A DNA stretch of 64,000 nt from Desulfovibrio sp. X2 (lineage in GTDB: Bacteria > Desulfobacterota > Desulfovibrionia > Desulfovibrionales > Desulfovibrionaceae). The DNA is taken from contig NZ_ATHV01000002.1 in assembly GCF_000422205.1 (NCBI RefSeq), positions 1 to 64,000 on the forward strand, in the 5' to 3' direction. This document shows positions 25,214 through 34,564 of the stretch, one piece after another; the stretch's first letter is position 1, and each line of letters opens with the position of its first letter. Position numbers and translations under genes: made by a program. The notes beneath the pieces were generated by a model that was not told the origin of the DNA, made no database searches, and saw nothing but the letters and a program-made list of their open reading frames with translations.

Positions 25214-25836
25214 GACGCCTTGCCCCCCGCCCGCTGCCCGTGCCGTCCAAGATCGGGGCCGCCCTGCTCGCCGCCCTCCTCGTCCTGTGCGCGGGCCTTG
25301 CCGCCGCCTTTTCGGGCGACGCCTCGGCCGCTGCCCCTGCCGCTGCCACGGCCGTTGCCTCGGCCGCCTCCGGGGCGCAGCTGCAGGAAGTGACCGTGGC
25401 GCGCAACACGCCGGTCTACATGAAGCTGACCAAGACCATCTCCAGCGACAACTACACCGAGGGGGACACGGTCTATCTCACGGTGATCAGGCCGGTCACC
25501 GCGGGCGGCTACGGGGTGGTCAAGGAAGGCGACATGGCCATCGGCCGCGTCACCCTGTCCGAGAAGGCGGGCTACGAGGGCAAGCCGGGGACCATCCAGT
25601 TCGAGCTCGTCTCCATGGCCACGGCCAACGGCCGCAGCATCTTCCTCTCCTCCGGCATCCAGACCGCGCGCGGCAAGAGCGAGGAGACCGCGACCTCCAT
25701 CTTCGGCCTGGCTGTCTGCCCCGCGTTCATGTTCAACCGCGGCGACTCCGCGACCTATGCCGCGGGCTCGGAGGTCAAGGGCTACGTGGCCGAGGACACC
25801 GCGGTTCCGGTTGCGGGCCTGGACAAGGCAGACTAG
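25210..25836 (+). CDS. Exported beta-rich protein of unknown function
   Basis: A 208-residue protein starting at GTG 25210, overlapping the previous stop (GTGA). A signal-like hydrophobic stretch lies at residues 16-34, and then a low-complexity Ala/Ser segment. The mature part has alternating beta strands: NTPVYMKLTKTISSDNYTEGDTVYLTVIRPV, then AIGRVTLSEKAGYEGKPGTIQFELVSM. I recall this layout in envelope proteins whose members set a range of 'default value' surfaces, but they have no assigned role. A single Cys (AVCPAFMFN) is not in a lipobox. Confidence 0.65.
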   Translation: MRRLAPRPLPVPSKIGAALLAALLVLCAGLAAAFSGDASAAAPAAATAVASAASGAQLQEVTVARNTPVYMKLTKTISSDNYTEGDTVYLTVIRPVTAGGYGVVKEGDMAIGRVTLSEKAGYEGKPGTIQFELVSMATANGRSIFLSSGIQTARGKSEETATSIFGLAVCPAFMFNRGDSATYAAGSEVKGYVAEDTAVPVAGLDKAD

Positions 25837-25869
25837 GCGGAGCGGAGAAACGGCGAGGAGCCGCAAGGC

Positions 25870-26721
25870 TCAGGGCGCGGAGGGGACGCGGGGCTGGGCA
25901 GGCACGGTCCAGCGGCCGTCCTCCACCAGGCGCAGGGGCTTTCGCTCCCTCGGCCGGGCGATGTAGCACTGCGTGACCGCGTATTCCGCAAGCACACCCT
26001 CCTCCCCGGACGGGGAGAGGCTTCCCTGCATGTAGCCCTCGTACCTGCGCTGGTAGTCCTCGTAGGTCGTCTCGAGCGAGCCCCTGTCCGGCAGGGGGAC
26101 GCCGCGCCGGGCCGCGTCCTCGGTCGCGTGGTCCAGGTCCGCCTCGGCCTGGGCCGTGTCCACGAGGAAGAGCACCGGGGTGAGCGGCAGATAGGGCGTC
26201 AGCACGCCGAGCGCGGCCCCGCCCGCGAGTCCCGCGCCCAGCGACCCGGCGCGCAGGTTCCGGCGCTCCTCGATCTCGTCGTCGCGCAGCATGCGGAAGC
26301 GCATCACGAAGCGGTATCCCCGGTAGCGGCTGAAGTCGCTGTCCAGGTCGTAGTAGCGCAGCGCGCCCCGAAAGAAGTCCACCACGTGCGCCAGCCCCAC
26401 GCCGGGCGGCAGGTCGATGGTCCCGCGGCCGTGCTTCCTGGCCTGGTTCAGGCAGTCCCACAGGCTCGAGGCCGAGCGCCCGCAGAGCACGTCCACCCGG
26501 CCCTCAGGCAGCTGCACGGCGCGGATTCCCGTGGCCCCGGCGGGCAGCGCCTCCCGGGACGAGAGCCCGGCCCGCCCGGGACGGCGGATGGAATAGCCCT
26601 CGGCCTCGGCCTTCTGCGCCCGCGCCGTCCCCGGACCCGCGCCCGGCGCGAGCCCCCACGGCGCGAGCCCCAGCAGGGCGAGCCCGCACAGCATGAAAAC
26701 GACCATCCGCATGTCCGGCAT
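25870..26721 (-). CDS. Exported hypothetical protein
   Basis: A 283-residue protein with a signal peptide (MRMVVFMLCGLALLGLAPWGLAPG), taking ATG 26721 because CGAGGAGG lies 12 bases before it. The mature region contains two cysteines (VLCGRSASSLWDCLNQA) and a Tyr/Arg-rich stretch, YYDLDSDFSRYRGYRFVMRF. A hydrophobic segment, AGLAGGAALGVLTPYLPLTPVLFLVDTAQA, could insert in the membrane. The family is not recognised. It is convergent with the preceding exported protein (34 bases apart) and divergent from the ABC exporter. Confidence 0.6.
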   Translation of the reverse strand: MPDMRMVVFMLCGLALLGLAPWGLAPGAGPGTARAQKAEAEGYSIRRPGRAGLSSREALPAGATGIRAVQLPEGRVDVLCGRSASSLWDCLNQARKHGRGTIDLPPGVGLAHVVDFFRGALRYYDLDSDFSRYRGYRFVMRFRMLRDDEIEERRNLRAGSLGAGLAGGAALGVLTPYLPLTPVLFLVDTAQAEADLDHATEDAARRGVPLPDRGSLETTYEDYQRRYEGYMQGSLSPSGEEGVLAEYAVTQCYIARPRERKPLRLVEDGRWTVPAQPRVPSAP

Positions 26722-26926
26722 GCCGCCGCGTTCCTCCTCGCGCAGACAGGCCCCGCATCCCGGGACGATCCCGGAAGCCGCGCCGGACCTCCGGCTGCGC
26801 GTGTTCACGCTAGCACGGCCGCCGCGCCCCTGTCATCCCGATCAGCCCGCCGCGCGGGTCGTGCGGGTCTTTTCCGCGTCCTGCGCGCCGTTCACGATCC
26901 CGCATGCCCACGTTCACGTCGCGGCC

Positions 26927-26932
26927 TATAAT
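26927..26932 (+). promoter_or_regulatory. Candidate -10 of the ABC exporter operon
   Basis: A perfect TATAAT 38 bases before the ABC ATPase start, in a GC-rich setting where it is unlikely by chance. There is no good -35 at 16-18 bases, so it may need an activator. Confidence 0.4.
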
Positions 26933-26969
26933 TTGTTGCCTTCACGCCCGGGCGCGCTACAATGGCGCC

Positions 26970-27905
26970 ATGTCCCCAGACGACCGCCCCTCCCCGCAGG
27001 CGATGCCCGCCGCCTCGCCGCACGCGCCCGCAAAAGGCCCGGCGCCCGTCGGACCCGCGATAGAGGTCAGCGGGCTGGTCAAGAACTTCGGCGACGGGAA
27101 CGCCGTGGACGGCATCAGCTTCTCCGTGCCGCGCGGCACCATCCTGGGCCTGCTCGGGCCCAACGGCGCGGGCAAGACCACCACGCTGCACCTGCTCCTC
27201 GGCCTGGTCACGCCCACGGCCGGGACCATCCGCATCTTCGGCCTGGACATGCCGCGCGACCGCCACGCGATCCTCGCGCGCGTGAACTTCACCTCGTCCT
27301 ACATCTCCATGCCGGACAACCTGCGCGTCTGGGAGAACCTGAAGGTCTTCGCCATGCTCTACGGCGTGCGCGGCGCCGAGGCCAAGACCGAGGAGCTTCT
27401 GCGCCTGCTCGAGATAGAGCACCTGCGCGACGCCCGCACCGGCGCCCTGTCCTCGGGCCAGCTCACGCGCCTGAACCTGTGCAAGGCGCTCTTGAACGAC
27501 CCGGAAATCCTCTTCCTGGACGAGCCCACCGCGAGCCTCGACCCGGACATCGCGGAGCGCGTGCGCCTTGCGCTTCGCCGCATCCAGTCCGAGCAGGGCA
27601 CGACCATGATCTACACCTCGCACAACATGCACGAGGTGGAGGAGCTGTGCGACGAGGTCGTCTTCATCACCAAGGGCCGCATCGCCGCGCGCGGCACCCC
27701 GGCCGAGGTGGTGCGCATGGCGCACTCCGAGTCCCTGGAGCGCCTCTTCATCTCCATCGCCCGCGGCGGCGACATCTTCGCGCGGCCCGCAGACGAAGCC
27801 GAGGCCGAACCGGACGCGCCGCCCCCGGACATCCCGCCCGAGGCTCCGTCCGGCAGGCAGCCGGACACCCCTCCGGCCTGCCCACGGGAGCGCGGCGATG
27901 GCTAG
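26970..27905 (+). CDS. ABC-2 type exporter, ATP-binding subunit
   Basis: A 311-residue ATPase. After a 28-residue Pro-rich head come Walker A GPNGAGKTTT, a Q loop, signature LSSGQLTRLNLCKAL and Walker B ILFLDEPTASLDP, followed by the H-loop region TSHNMHEVEELCD. The C-terminal 50 residues are acidic and Pro-rich. The signature LSSGQ in place of LSGGQ is a common variant. It overlaps the permease gene by eight bases. Substrate unknown; drug, polysaccharide or lipid export are the usual roles of this pair. Confidence 0.92.
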   Translation: MSPDDRPSPQAMPAASPHAPAKGPAPVGPAIEVSGLVKNFGDGNAVDGISFSVPRGTILGLLGPNGAGKTTTLHLLLGLVTPTAGTIRIFGLDMPRDRHAILARVNFTSSYISMPDNLRVWENLKVFAMLYGVRGAEAKTEELLRLLEIEHLRDARTGALSSGQLTRLNLCKALLNDPEILFLDEPTASLDPDIAERVRLALRRIQSEQGTTMIYTSHNMHEVEELCDEVVFITKGRIAARGTPAEVVRMAHSESLERLFISIARGGDIFARPADEAEAEPDAPPPDIPPEAPSGRQPDTPPACPRERGDG

Positions 27906-28683
27906 GCGCATCGCGGCCATGCTGCTGCGCTACTTCTACCTGCACCGCAGGAGCCTGCCCCGGATCATGGAGATCTTCTTCTGGCCGCTGATGAACCTCT
28001 TCGTCTGGGGCTTCCTCACGCTCTACATGCGCCAGGTGGCGAGGCCCGGCGTGGTCTCGTTCCTCCTGGGCTCCATGATCTACTGGGAAGTCCTCTACCG
28101 CGCCCAGCAGTCCGTCTCCCTGTCCATCACCGAGGAGTTCTGGGTGCGCAACATCATCAACCTCTTCATCGCGCCCCTGCGCTCCAGCGAGATCGTCATC
28201 TCGGCCTGCGCCGTGGGCATCGTCAAGTCCGTGGTCACCACGGTCTTCCTGCTCGTGCTGGCGCGCAGCTTCTACGGCTTCGACATGCTGCGCATGGGCT
28301 GGACCTTCCCGGCCTTCTACGGCGCGCTGCTCCTCTTCGGCTGGTCCGTGGGCCTCATGACCATGGGCCTCATCTTCCGCTACGGCCGGGCCTCGGAAGC
28401 CCTCATCTGGGGCATCCCCTTCCTGCTCCAGCCGCTCTCCGCGGTCTTCTACCCCGTGAGCGTGCTGCCGCCGAGCCTGCGCGCGCTCAGCAGCATCTTC
28501 CCCTCCACCTACGTCTTCGAGGGCATGCGCCAGGCGTTGCAGACCGGCACCGTCAACCTCTCCTCCCTGACCTGGGCCTGGCTCCTCTGCCTCCCCTGGC
28601 TCGTGGCCGGAGGCATCTACTTCGGCTCCACCATCTCCTACGTGCGCAAGGCCGGGCGGCTGAGCAGGCAGATTCTGGAGTAG
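27898..28683 (+). CDS. ABC-2 type exporter, membrane subunit
   Basis: A 261-residue permease with six membrane helices of the ABC-2 (NodJ/DrrB-like) type, including EIFFWPLMNLFVWGFL near the start and FPSTYVFEGMRQAL near residue 205, a short amphipathic stretch typical of the family. The ATG overlaps the ATPase stop region (27898-27905), a sign of coupled translation. It would pair as a homodimer with the ATPase. No periplasmic or outer-membrane partner lies nearby. Confidence 0.9.
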   Translation: MARRIAAMLLRYFYLHRRSLPRIMEIFFWPLMNLFVWGFLTLYMRQVARPGVVSFLLGSMIYWEVLYRAQQSVSLSITEEFWVRNIINLFIAPLRSSEIVISACAVGIVKSVVTTVFLLVLARSFYGFDMLRMGWTFPAFYGALLLFGWSVGLMTMGLIFRYGRASEALIWGIPFLLQPLSAVFYPVSVLPPSLRALSSIFPSTYVFEGMRQALQTGTVNLSSLTWAWLLCLPWLVAGGIYFGSTISYVRKAGRLSRQILE

Positions 28684-28701
28684 GCGCGCCCTACACCGCG
28701 C

Positions 28702-30030
28702 TCACCGCCCGAGCATCCGCGAGAGCCCGGCCACGCCGCGTTCGAGGACCTCCATGTCCGGCCCGAAGCTCAGGCGGAGGTGGTCGCGGTAGCAGGAGTG
28801 GGGCCGCCGCTTGCCGGGGTTCACGTCGAAGAACTGCCCGGGCACCACGATGACCTTCTCCTCCAGGGCCCGCTCGAAGAAGACCATGGCGTCGCGGAAC
28901 TTCGCGGGCAGCGCCTCGAGGCTCGCCCAGACGTAGAAGGCGCCCTCGGGCGCGGCCTCGACCACGAAGCCGAGCCCCTGAAGCGCGCGCAGCAGGTACT
29001 CCCGCTTGCGGCCGAACTCCGCGCGGATGGCCGCCATCTCGCGCTCGGCCACCTCCGGGGAGAGCAGGTCGGCCGCCGCGCGCTGCAGGGGATGGTTCGC
29101 GCCGCCGTCCAGGAACGACCCGGCGCTGGCCACGGCCTCGACCACCTCGGCCGGTCCCAGGATCCAGCCGAGCCGCCAGCCGGGATAGCGCCAGTTCTTG
29201 GTCACGCCGTCCACCACGAGCACCGGGTCGCGGTCCACGTCCTCCACGAACTCCGCGGCCGAGACCCTGCCCTCGCGCCCGCCGTAGACGTAGTGGGCAT
29301 AGAACTCGTCCATGATCAGGGCGCAGTCGTGGCGGCGCGAGAGCGCCACCCACTGCGCCAGCTCCTCCCCGGCCACCAGCCGCCCCGTGGGGTTGCACGG
29401 GTTGGAGGCCAGGAGCGCCCCGAGCCCCCGGCAGACGATCTCCCGCTCCAGGTCGGACGGCGCCATGCGGTAGCCGCTTTTCGGGTCCAGGAGGATGGGG
29501 ATGGAGGTGAAGGAGCGGAACACGGACAGGAGCTCCTCGTAGGCCGTGTAGTCCGGGATGAAGTGGCCGAGGTTGACGTTGCCGAGCGCCGCGGCCACGC
29601 GCGTCAGGGCGGCGCGCCCGCCCGGCGCGATGCAGACGTTGCGCCAGGTGTACTGGGAGGCTTTCCCCTGGCGGTGGAAATGGTTGTAGAACTCGGCCAC
29701 CTTCTGGCGCAGGTCGCGCCTGCCCACCACGGGCGCGTACTCCAGATCCCAGGTGTCGCACGCGATGCGCTCGATGCGCGGCGCGGCGCCGGGCAGCTCT
29801 GCCGTGGACGGCGCGCCCTGGCCGAGGTTGGCCCACTCGGGATGGTCCGGGGTGAAGCCGAGCGCCCGGGCGCGGTGCATGACGTGGATGACGCCCGTGC
29901 GCGGCACGGACCTGAAGCCGGGAATGCGGCCCGCGTCGGCGGAATGCGGAAGACCAGGGTCGGCGGACGGCTGAATGGGCTGCGACAAAGACTGCGACAG
30001 GGATTGCGGCAAAGATTGCGGCAAATGCAT
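28702..30030 (-). CDS. Class I/II pyridoxal-phosphate aminotransferase
   Basis: A 442-residue PLP enzyme. Conserved elements are NLGQGAPS (about 63-70), the ASNPCNPTGRLV turn that binds the substrate carboxylate, CALIMDEFYAHYVYGG with the PLP-pairing aspartate, the Schiff-base lysine in VDGVTKNWRYPGWRLGW, and RLSFGP near the C-terminus. It transfers an amino group from a substrate not readable from sequence. TGGAGAGAGATC precedes the ATG. The first 20 residues are built from repeated (L/S)PQS units encoded by four 12-base DNA repeats (29980-30027), absent from the usual fold. Confidence 0.88.
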   Translation of the reverse strand: MHLPQSLPQSLSQSLSQPIQPSADPGLPHSADAGRIPGFRSVPRTGVIHVMHRARALGFTPDHPEWANLGQGAPSTAELPGAAPRIERIACDTWDLEYAPVVGRRDLRQKVAEFYNHFHRQGKASQYTWRNVCIAPGGRAALTRVAAALGNVNLGHFIPDYTAYEELLSVFRSFTSIPILLDPKSGYRMAPSDLEREIVCRGLGALLASNPCNPTGRLVAGEELAQWVALSRRHDCALIMDEFYAHYVYGGREGRVSAAEFVEDVDRDPVLVVDGVTKNWRYPGWRLGWILGPAEVVEAVASAGSFLDGGANHPLQRAAADLLSPEVAEREMAAIRAEFGRKREYLLRALQGLGFVVEAAPEGAFYVWASLEALPAKFRDAMVFFERALEEKVIVVPGQFFDVNPGKRRPHSCYRDHLRLSFGPDMEVLERGVAGLSRMLGR

Positions 30031-30535
30031 GATCTCTCTCCAAACGTGCTGCGTGTTCGAAACGGGCGCGCGGCCGCGCGACGCAAGGTCGCGGCTGCAT
30101 GGCCAGAGCCGATGAGGTGTCCGGATCACGAGGATCAGCCGAGCGGTGCGCCAGGAGGCGCTGCCCGGCTATCGAGCAGCAGCAGGGGCAGCAGCGGAGG
30201 CGGCGGAAGCGGAGGCGGGGGCGTTCCCGGGGGCCCGGGAAAGGAGAGAAGAGAACGGCGGCAGGGAAGGATTCCCTACGCCGCACGGCCGGGTGCCTTC
30301 GGGAGCGTGTCCCGCGAGGCGCCTGCCTGATGGGCTGAAGGGAGCTTTGCAGTTCATGGGGGGAGCATAGGAGGAGAAGGCCGCAAAGGCAAGCGTCGCG
30401 TCGGGCGCGCGGGTTCGGCGCGGACCGCGCGGCCCGAAGCGACGTTTCCGAACCTTTCGGCCGTGATGCTTGCCCAATCCCCATCCCCGGGCTAAGGGCA
30501 TGCTTCGCTGAACGTGGTTTACGAGGAGTCGGACG
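30031..30535. other. Gene-free divergent region with low-complexity tract
   Basis: These 505 bases separate the divergent aminotransferase and MATE genes. A purine-rich CAG/CGG/GGA low-complexity tract lies at about 30175-30260. No promoter stands out. Open frames here follow the low-complexity bias and are not taken as genes. Confidence 0.5.
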
Positions 30536-31891
30536 GTGTTTTCACGCTATGGGGCGGTGGGCGGCTACCGCGATGTGCTCAGGATAAGCCTGCCGCTGGT
30601 CCTGAGCCTGGGCTCGGTCACGGTGATGTTCTTCACGGACCGGGTCTTCCTGGCGCGCTATTCGCTGGACGCCATCGCGGCCTGCATGCCCGCGGGCGTG
30701 GCGGCGTTCCTGTTCACCTGCTTCTTCATGGGCACGGTCTCCTACGTGAACGTCTTCGTGGCGCAGTACACGGGCGCGGGGCGGCACGAGGAGGTGGGGC
30801 CCGCCCTGTGGCAGGGCATCTGGTTCGCGCTCGGCTCGTGGGTGGCGCTGGCGGCGATCTCGACCGCCGGATCGTGGCTGTTCGCGGCCGCCGGGCATCC
30901 GCCCGAGGTCGTGGAACTCGAGGCCGCGTACTTCAGGATCGTGACGCTCGGTGCGGGCGTGAACGTGCTCGAGGCGTGCATTTCCTCGTTCTACACGGGC
31001 CGGGGGCTGACGCGCACGGTGATGGTGGTCAACTTCCTGGGCATGTGCCTGAACGTGCCGCTGGACTACTGCATGATCAACGGCGTGGGGCCCTTCCCGG
31101 AGATGGGCATAGCGGGCGCGGCCCTGGCCACGGTCATCTCGTGGAGCGCCATCCTCTGCTGCTACCTGCTGCTCATCTTCCGGCGCGGCAACGAGACGCG
31201 CTGGCGGGTGCGCTCCGGCTGGCGCTTCCGCCCGGCGCTCTTCGCCAAGCTCATGCGCTTCGGCCTGCCGAGCGGGGTGCAGTTCTTCCTGGATCTCTTC
31301 GCGATCACGTTCTTCACCTTCCTGGTGGGGCGGCTCGGCACGCTCGAGCTCGCTGCCACCAACGTGGTCCTGGCGCTGAACCACCTGGCCTTCCTGCCCA
31401 TGGTCGGCCTCTCGATCGGCGTGAGCACCATGGTCGGCCAGGCCATCGGGGCCGGACGGCCGGACGAGGGAGCCTACGCCGCAACGAGCACGCTGCACCT
31501 GACGCTGCTCTACATGGGCTCCATGGCGCTCCTGTTCGTGGCCTGCCCCTCCCCGCTGCTCGCCCTCTTCGGCGAGCCGGGCCGCGATCCGGCCGTGGCC
31601 TCCCTGGCGCGGCGGCTGCTGTGGTTCGTGGCCGCCTACTCCGTGGTGGACGCACTGACCCTGGTCTACCTCGGCGCGCTCAAGGGCGCGGGCGATATCC
31701 ACTACGGCATGGTCGTCATGGCCCTGGCCGCGGTCTGCCTCATGGTCCTGCCCGGCGCGGCCGCCCTCTGGCTCGACCTCGGCATCTATGCCCTGTGGTG
31801 CTGCCTCGCCGCCTACATCATCACCCTCGGCCTCGTCTTCTACCGCCGCTGGCGCTCGAACCGCTGGCGGGAGTTCCGCGTCATCTCTTAA
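30536..31891 (+). CDS. MATE-family multidrug/metabolite exporter
   Basis: A 451-residue protein with 12 membrane helices in the two-bundle MATE arrangement. It shows SLGSVTVMFFTDRVFLARYSLDAIAA at the N-terminal bundle and LPMVGLSIGVSTMVGQAIGAGRPDEG in the second, a conserved family turn. It exports cationic compounds in exchange for Na+ or H+. The start is GTG 30536, behind ACGAGGAGT. A second, distinct MATE gene lies at 50418. Confidence 0.9.
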   Translation: MFSRYGAVGGYRDVLRISLPLVLSLGSVTVMFFTDRVFLARYSLDAIAACMPAGVAAFLFTCFFMGTVSYVNVFVAQYTGAGRHEEVGPALWQGIWFALGSWVALAAISTAGSWLFAAAGHPPEVVELEAAYFRIVTLGAGVNVLEACISSFYTGRGLTRTVMVVNFLGMCLNVPLDYCMINGVGPFPEMGIAGAALATVISWSAILCCYLLLIFRRGNETRWRVRSGWRFRPALFAKLMRFGLPSGVQFFLDLFAITFFTFLVGRLGTLELAATNVVLALNHLAFLPMVGLSIGVSTMVGQAIGAGRPDEGAYAATSTLHLTLLYMGSMALLFVACPSPLLALFGEPGRDPAVASLARRLLWFVAAYSVVDALTLVYLGALKGAGDIHYGMVVMALAAVCLMVLPGAAALWLDLGIYALWCCLAAYIITLGLVFYRRWRSNRWREFRVIS

Positions 31892-32041
31892 GACACGCGC
31901 CCGGACCGGGCGCGCAATCCCCTTCCCTCCCGGCGGCACACCGACGGATGCGGACGGCCGGTCCTATCCGGCAGAATCCATGGCTCACCGTCCGGCAGAG
32001 CGGAATTCTTCTTGCACAGCATTGGGGCGGAGCGGTCCGGT

Positions 32042-32081
32042 CGGCAAATATTGCCGCCCTGAGAGCCTGCTTGATCTCAGG
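32042..32081. promoter_or_regulatory. Two inverted repeats before the first EF-hand gene
   Basis: CGGCAA-ATA-TTGCCG (32042-32056) is a perfect palindrome. It is followed by CCTGAGA-N10-TCTCAGG (32058-32081). Both lie 36-75 bases upstream of the EF-hand start, so they could be an operator and a leader hairpin. Confidence 0.45.
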
Positions 32082-32116
32082 CAGATTCCACGCCGCCCAG
32101 AAGCGAGGAGAACGAG

Positions 32117-32578
32117 ATGAGCATCACTTCCGTTTCGGACTATTCCAACCAGTACGGCATCTACGACATCCTGCAGCGGCAGCAGCAGCGGCAGCAGGAC
32201 CAGGATTCGGGCGGCGGCTTCGCCGACCAGGTCGTGAACAACCTGATGTCCTCCCTGGACGGCGACGGCAACGGCTCGCTCAGCATGTCCGAGCTGTCCG
32301 GCACCAAGATGACCGAGGCACAGTTCGACAAGCTCGACACCGACGGGGACGGCGAGCTCTCCCAGGACGAGCTCAAGAACGGCATCCAGAGCAAGCGGGA
32401 CGAGCTCATGTCCAAGCTGCAGTCCATGCAGTCCGCCGCCTCCAACAGCGGCGACATCCTGAGCTCGCTGCTGCAGGGCAACGGCATGCTGCAGGGCCTT
32501 CTCTCCTACCAGAACCAGCAGGACCAGCCGGACCTCATGAGCCTGCTCGAAGGCACGGGCATCTCCCTGACCGCCTGA
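32117..32578 (+). CDS. EF-hand calcium-binding protein, paralogue 1
   Basis: A 153-residue protein with two consecutive EF-hand loops, DGDGNGSLSMSE and DTDGDGELSQDE (about residues 48-59 and 74-85), each with acidic residues at positions 1, 3, 5 and 12. The N-terminus, MSITSVSDYSNQYGIYDILQ, is Ser-rich with no signal peptide, then a Gln-rich stretch. The C-terminus (LLQGLLSYQNQQ to GISLTA) is shared with two paralogues downstream. Calcium binding is near certain from the loops; the role is unknown. GCGAGGAGAACGAG precedes the ATG. Confidence 0.88.
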   Translation: MSITSVSDYSNQYGIYDILQRQQQRQQDQDSGGGFADQVVNNLMSSLDGDGNGSLSMSELSGTKMTEAQFDKLDTDGDGELSQDELKNGIQSKRDELMSKLQSMQSAASNSGDILSSLLQGNGMLQGLLSYQNQQDQPDLMSLLEGTGISLTA

Positions 32579-32655
32579 TCCCGGGGCCGGACCGCCGCCG
32601 CACGAGCGCGGCCCGGCCACGCCCCTTTTCCCGTCGTCCGGCGGGCCGCCTCGGC

Positions 32656-33309
32656 CTATCCGGCGGCCTTGTCGGCCAGGGCGGCGCCCAGCGCGAAGGC
32701 CTTCCCGCAGTCCTCGGGGAAGACCTCGGCGCGGCGTTTGGCCTTGGCCGCGGGGTCCCAGGCGGTGGAGAGGTACTTCCCGTAGTCGTCGAACTGCAGG
32801 GTGTCGAAGCAGAGCTGGACCTCGCAGCCGCCGTAGACCCGCGTCAGGAAGCCCCTGGCGCTCTTCACGGTCACGTCCTGGCCGATGGCGGCCATCTGCT
32901 CCTCGGTGACGTTCATGGTGTAGATGAGCCCCACGGCCGTCTTGCCGGGGTAGATGGAGGCGTAGCCCGGGGTGTAGGTCAGGTAGGGGAAGACGAGGCG
33001 TTCCATGAAGGAGCGCATCTCGCCCGTCTCCGCGTGCAGGTACATGGGCGAGCCGAGGATCAGCACGTCGGCCTTCGCGGCGCGCTCGAGCACCGGCGTG
33101 ATCCCGTCCTCGACCGCGCATTTCCCGTAGCTCTTCCCGCCGATCTTCTTGCAGGCGAAGCAGCTGATGCAGCCCGAGTAGGAGAGGTCGTAGAGGTGCA
33201 CGAGCTCGGTCTCGGCCCCCCTGGACGCCGCCCCCTCCAGGGCCTTCTCGAGAAGCGTGGCGGTGTTCCACTTCTTGCGCGGGCTGCCGTTGATCGCGAT
33301 GGCCTTCAT
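32656..33309 (-). CDS. NAD(P)H-dependent FMN reductase / iron-sulfur flavoprotein
   Basis: A 217-residue flavodoxin-fold reductase. It has INGSPRKKWNTATLL at residues 5-19, the cysteine motif GCISCFACKKIGGKSYGKC, and LILGSPMYLHAETGEMRSFMERL. It is related to the product of 13573-14187 but clearly diverged (TYTPGYASIYPGKTAVGLIYTMN in its middle). CTGGAGAGACCC precedes the ATG. It lies on the opposite strand inside the EF-hand cluster, with no HxlR gene beside it, so it may have been inserted there. Confidence 0.9.
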   Translation of the reverse strand: MKAIAINGSPRKKWNTATLLEKALEGAASRGAETELVHLYDLSYSGCISCFACKKIGGKSYGKCAVEDGITPVLERAAKADVLILGSPMYLHAETGEMRSFMERLVFPYLTYTPGYASIYPGKTAVGLIYTMNVTEEQMAAIGQDVTVKSARGFLTRVYGGCEVQLCFDTLQFDDYGKYLSTAWDPAAKAKRRAEVFPEDCGKAFALGAALADKAAG

Positions 33310-33882
33310 GGGTCTCTCCAGGGTTTCTCCGGCCGCGCGCCCCGGACGCGCGGCGTTGTCGTGTTCGGGTCGGTCCGACCAGCGTGGTGCAGCATGGACG
33401 ATTCGGCCCATAAGAACAAGAACTGACAGAAACGGTACATACGCACCAAAAGTATACCACCCGCCTAGTTCCCAAGCAGCTCGCCCGTCCAGCCATCCCC
33501 CGCCGGAACCCGTCGCCTCCCCCTCGTCCCGCCTTTCGAGAGCGCATCGCGCGCCGCCTCCCGCCGCTCCCCGGACGGCAACGACCGTCAAGGCGCGTCA
33601 CCCTCCGTCAAGCCGGACCGGCGCAGGCCGAGTTTGGTCATTTTCCCGCTCAAGCCGCCATGTTCCGCCCCAAAGCCCTCGTAAACATGTTCAGATGGGG
33701 ACCGGATCGCGCAGGGCGGCGTTCGCCCTCGCGGCCGTCCCGAAACCCCGAGGACCAGGGACGGTCGGGGCGCGGGAGGCGCGCGCCCCGGGGAGGAAGG
33801 CATGGCCTGAACCGCGGCGGCCGGCGGTCGCGAGCAACGAGGCACCGGTACAACACCACGACAACCTTAAAGGAGGATGATC
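33310..33882. other. Gene-free stretch between reductase and EF-hand gene 2
   Basis: These 573 bases carry no supported gene. The first 160 should hold the reductase promoter: a less GC-rich segment at 33405-33460 contains TATACT on the minus strand. The last 100 should hold the promoter of the second EF-hand gene; none is clear. Open frames through the middle look like high-GC noise. Confidence 0.45.
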
Positions 33883-34332
33883 ATGAGCATCAGCTCCATC
33901 TCGGGCTCCTCGAGCTCGACCGACATCTACCAGATCCTGCAGCAGCAGAAGCAGGCCCAGAGCTCGGACGGCGACGTCGAGAGCAAGATGGCCGCCGACC
34001 TCATCTCCCAGTTCGACAGCGACGACGACGGCTCCATCAGCCTTGACGAGCTGTCCGACTCCGGCATGAGCGAGGACCAGTTCAACTCCATCGACACCAA
34101 CGGCGACGGAGAGCTCTCCTCCGACGAGATCGCGACCGACTTCAAGAGCCACAAGCCGGACGGCATGCCGCCCATGGCCGACGCGACCTCGTCCAACGCG
34201 GGCAACCTGGTCAGCTCGCTGATGCAGAGCAGCTCCTCGCTGTCGCAGGGGGTGCAGGCCTACCAGAACCAGCAGGGCCAGATGGACCTCCTGAGCCTGC
34301 TCGAGGCGGGCGGCGTCTCCATGGTGGCTTAG
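33883..34332 (+). CDS. EF-hand calcium-binding protein, paralogue 2
   Basis: A 149-residue protein with two EF-hand loops, DSDDDGSISLDE and DTNGDGELSSDE. It opens MSISSISGSSSSTDIYQILQ and ends LLSLLEAGGVSMVA, matching its neighbours at both ends. AAAGGAGG sits six bases before the ATG at 33883; the ATG at 33877 overlaps that site and is rejected. There is no signal peptide. The Ser-rich head and helical middle recall proteins secreted without a cleaved signal (type III or flagellar substrates), which is inference only. Confidence 0.88.
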   Translation: MSISSISGSSSSTDIYQILQQQKQAQSSDGDVESKMAADLISQFDSDDDGSISLDELSDSGMSEDQFNSIDTNGDGELSSDEIATDFKSHKPDGMPPMADATSSNAGNLVSSLMQSSSSLSQGVQAYQNQQGQMDLLSLLEAGGVSMVA

Positions 34333-34564
34333 GCCCGCGGCGGTCCGCACTGGGGAGTCCGGGCCGTTTGCGCGCCTTGCCGACATGGGAGGGGAGTCTT
34401 TTTCGGCGACCGCGGATGAAAGACGAAACGATCTTGCAGGAAGAAGACGATGCGCATGGATGAAACCGGGGCGAGGGAACGTATCTGCGGGCGGAATCCG
34501 GCCGGATCCCGGCGAAGCCGGTTCGATTCCGACCCGAGGCGACCCCAAACCAAGGAGAAGACCC

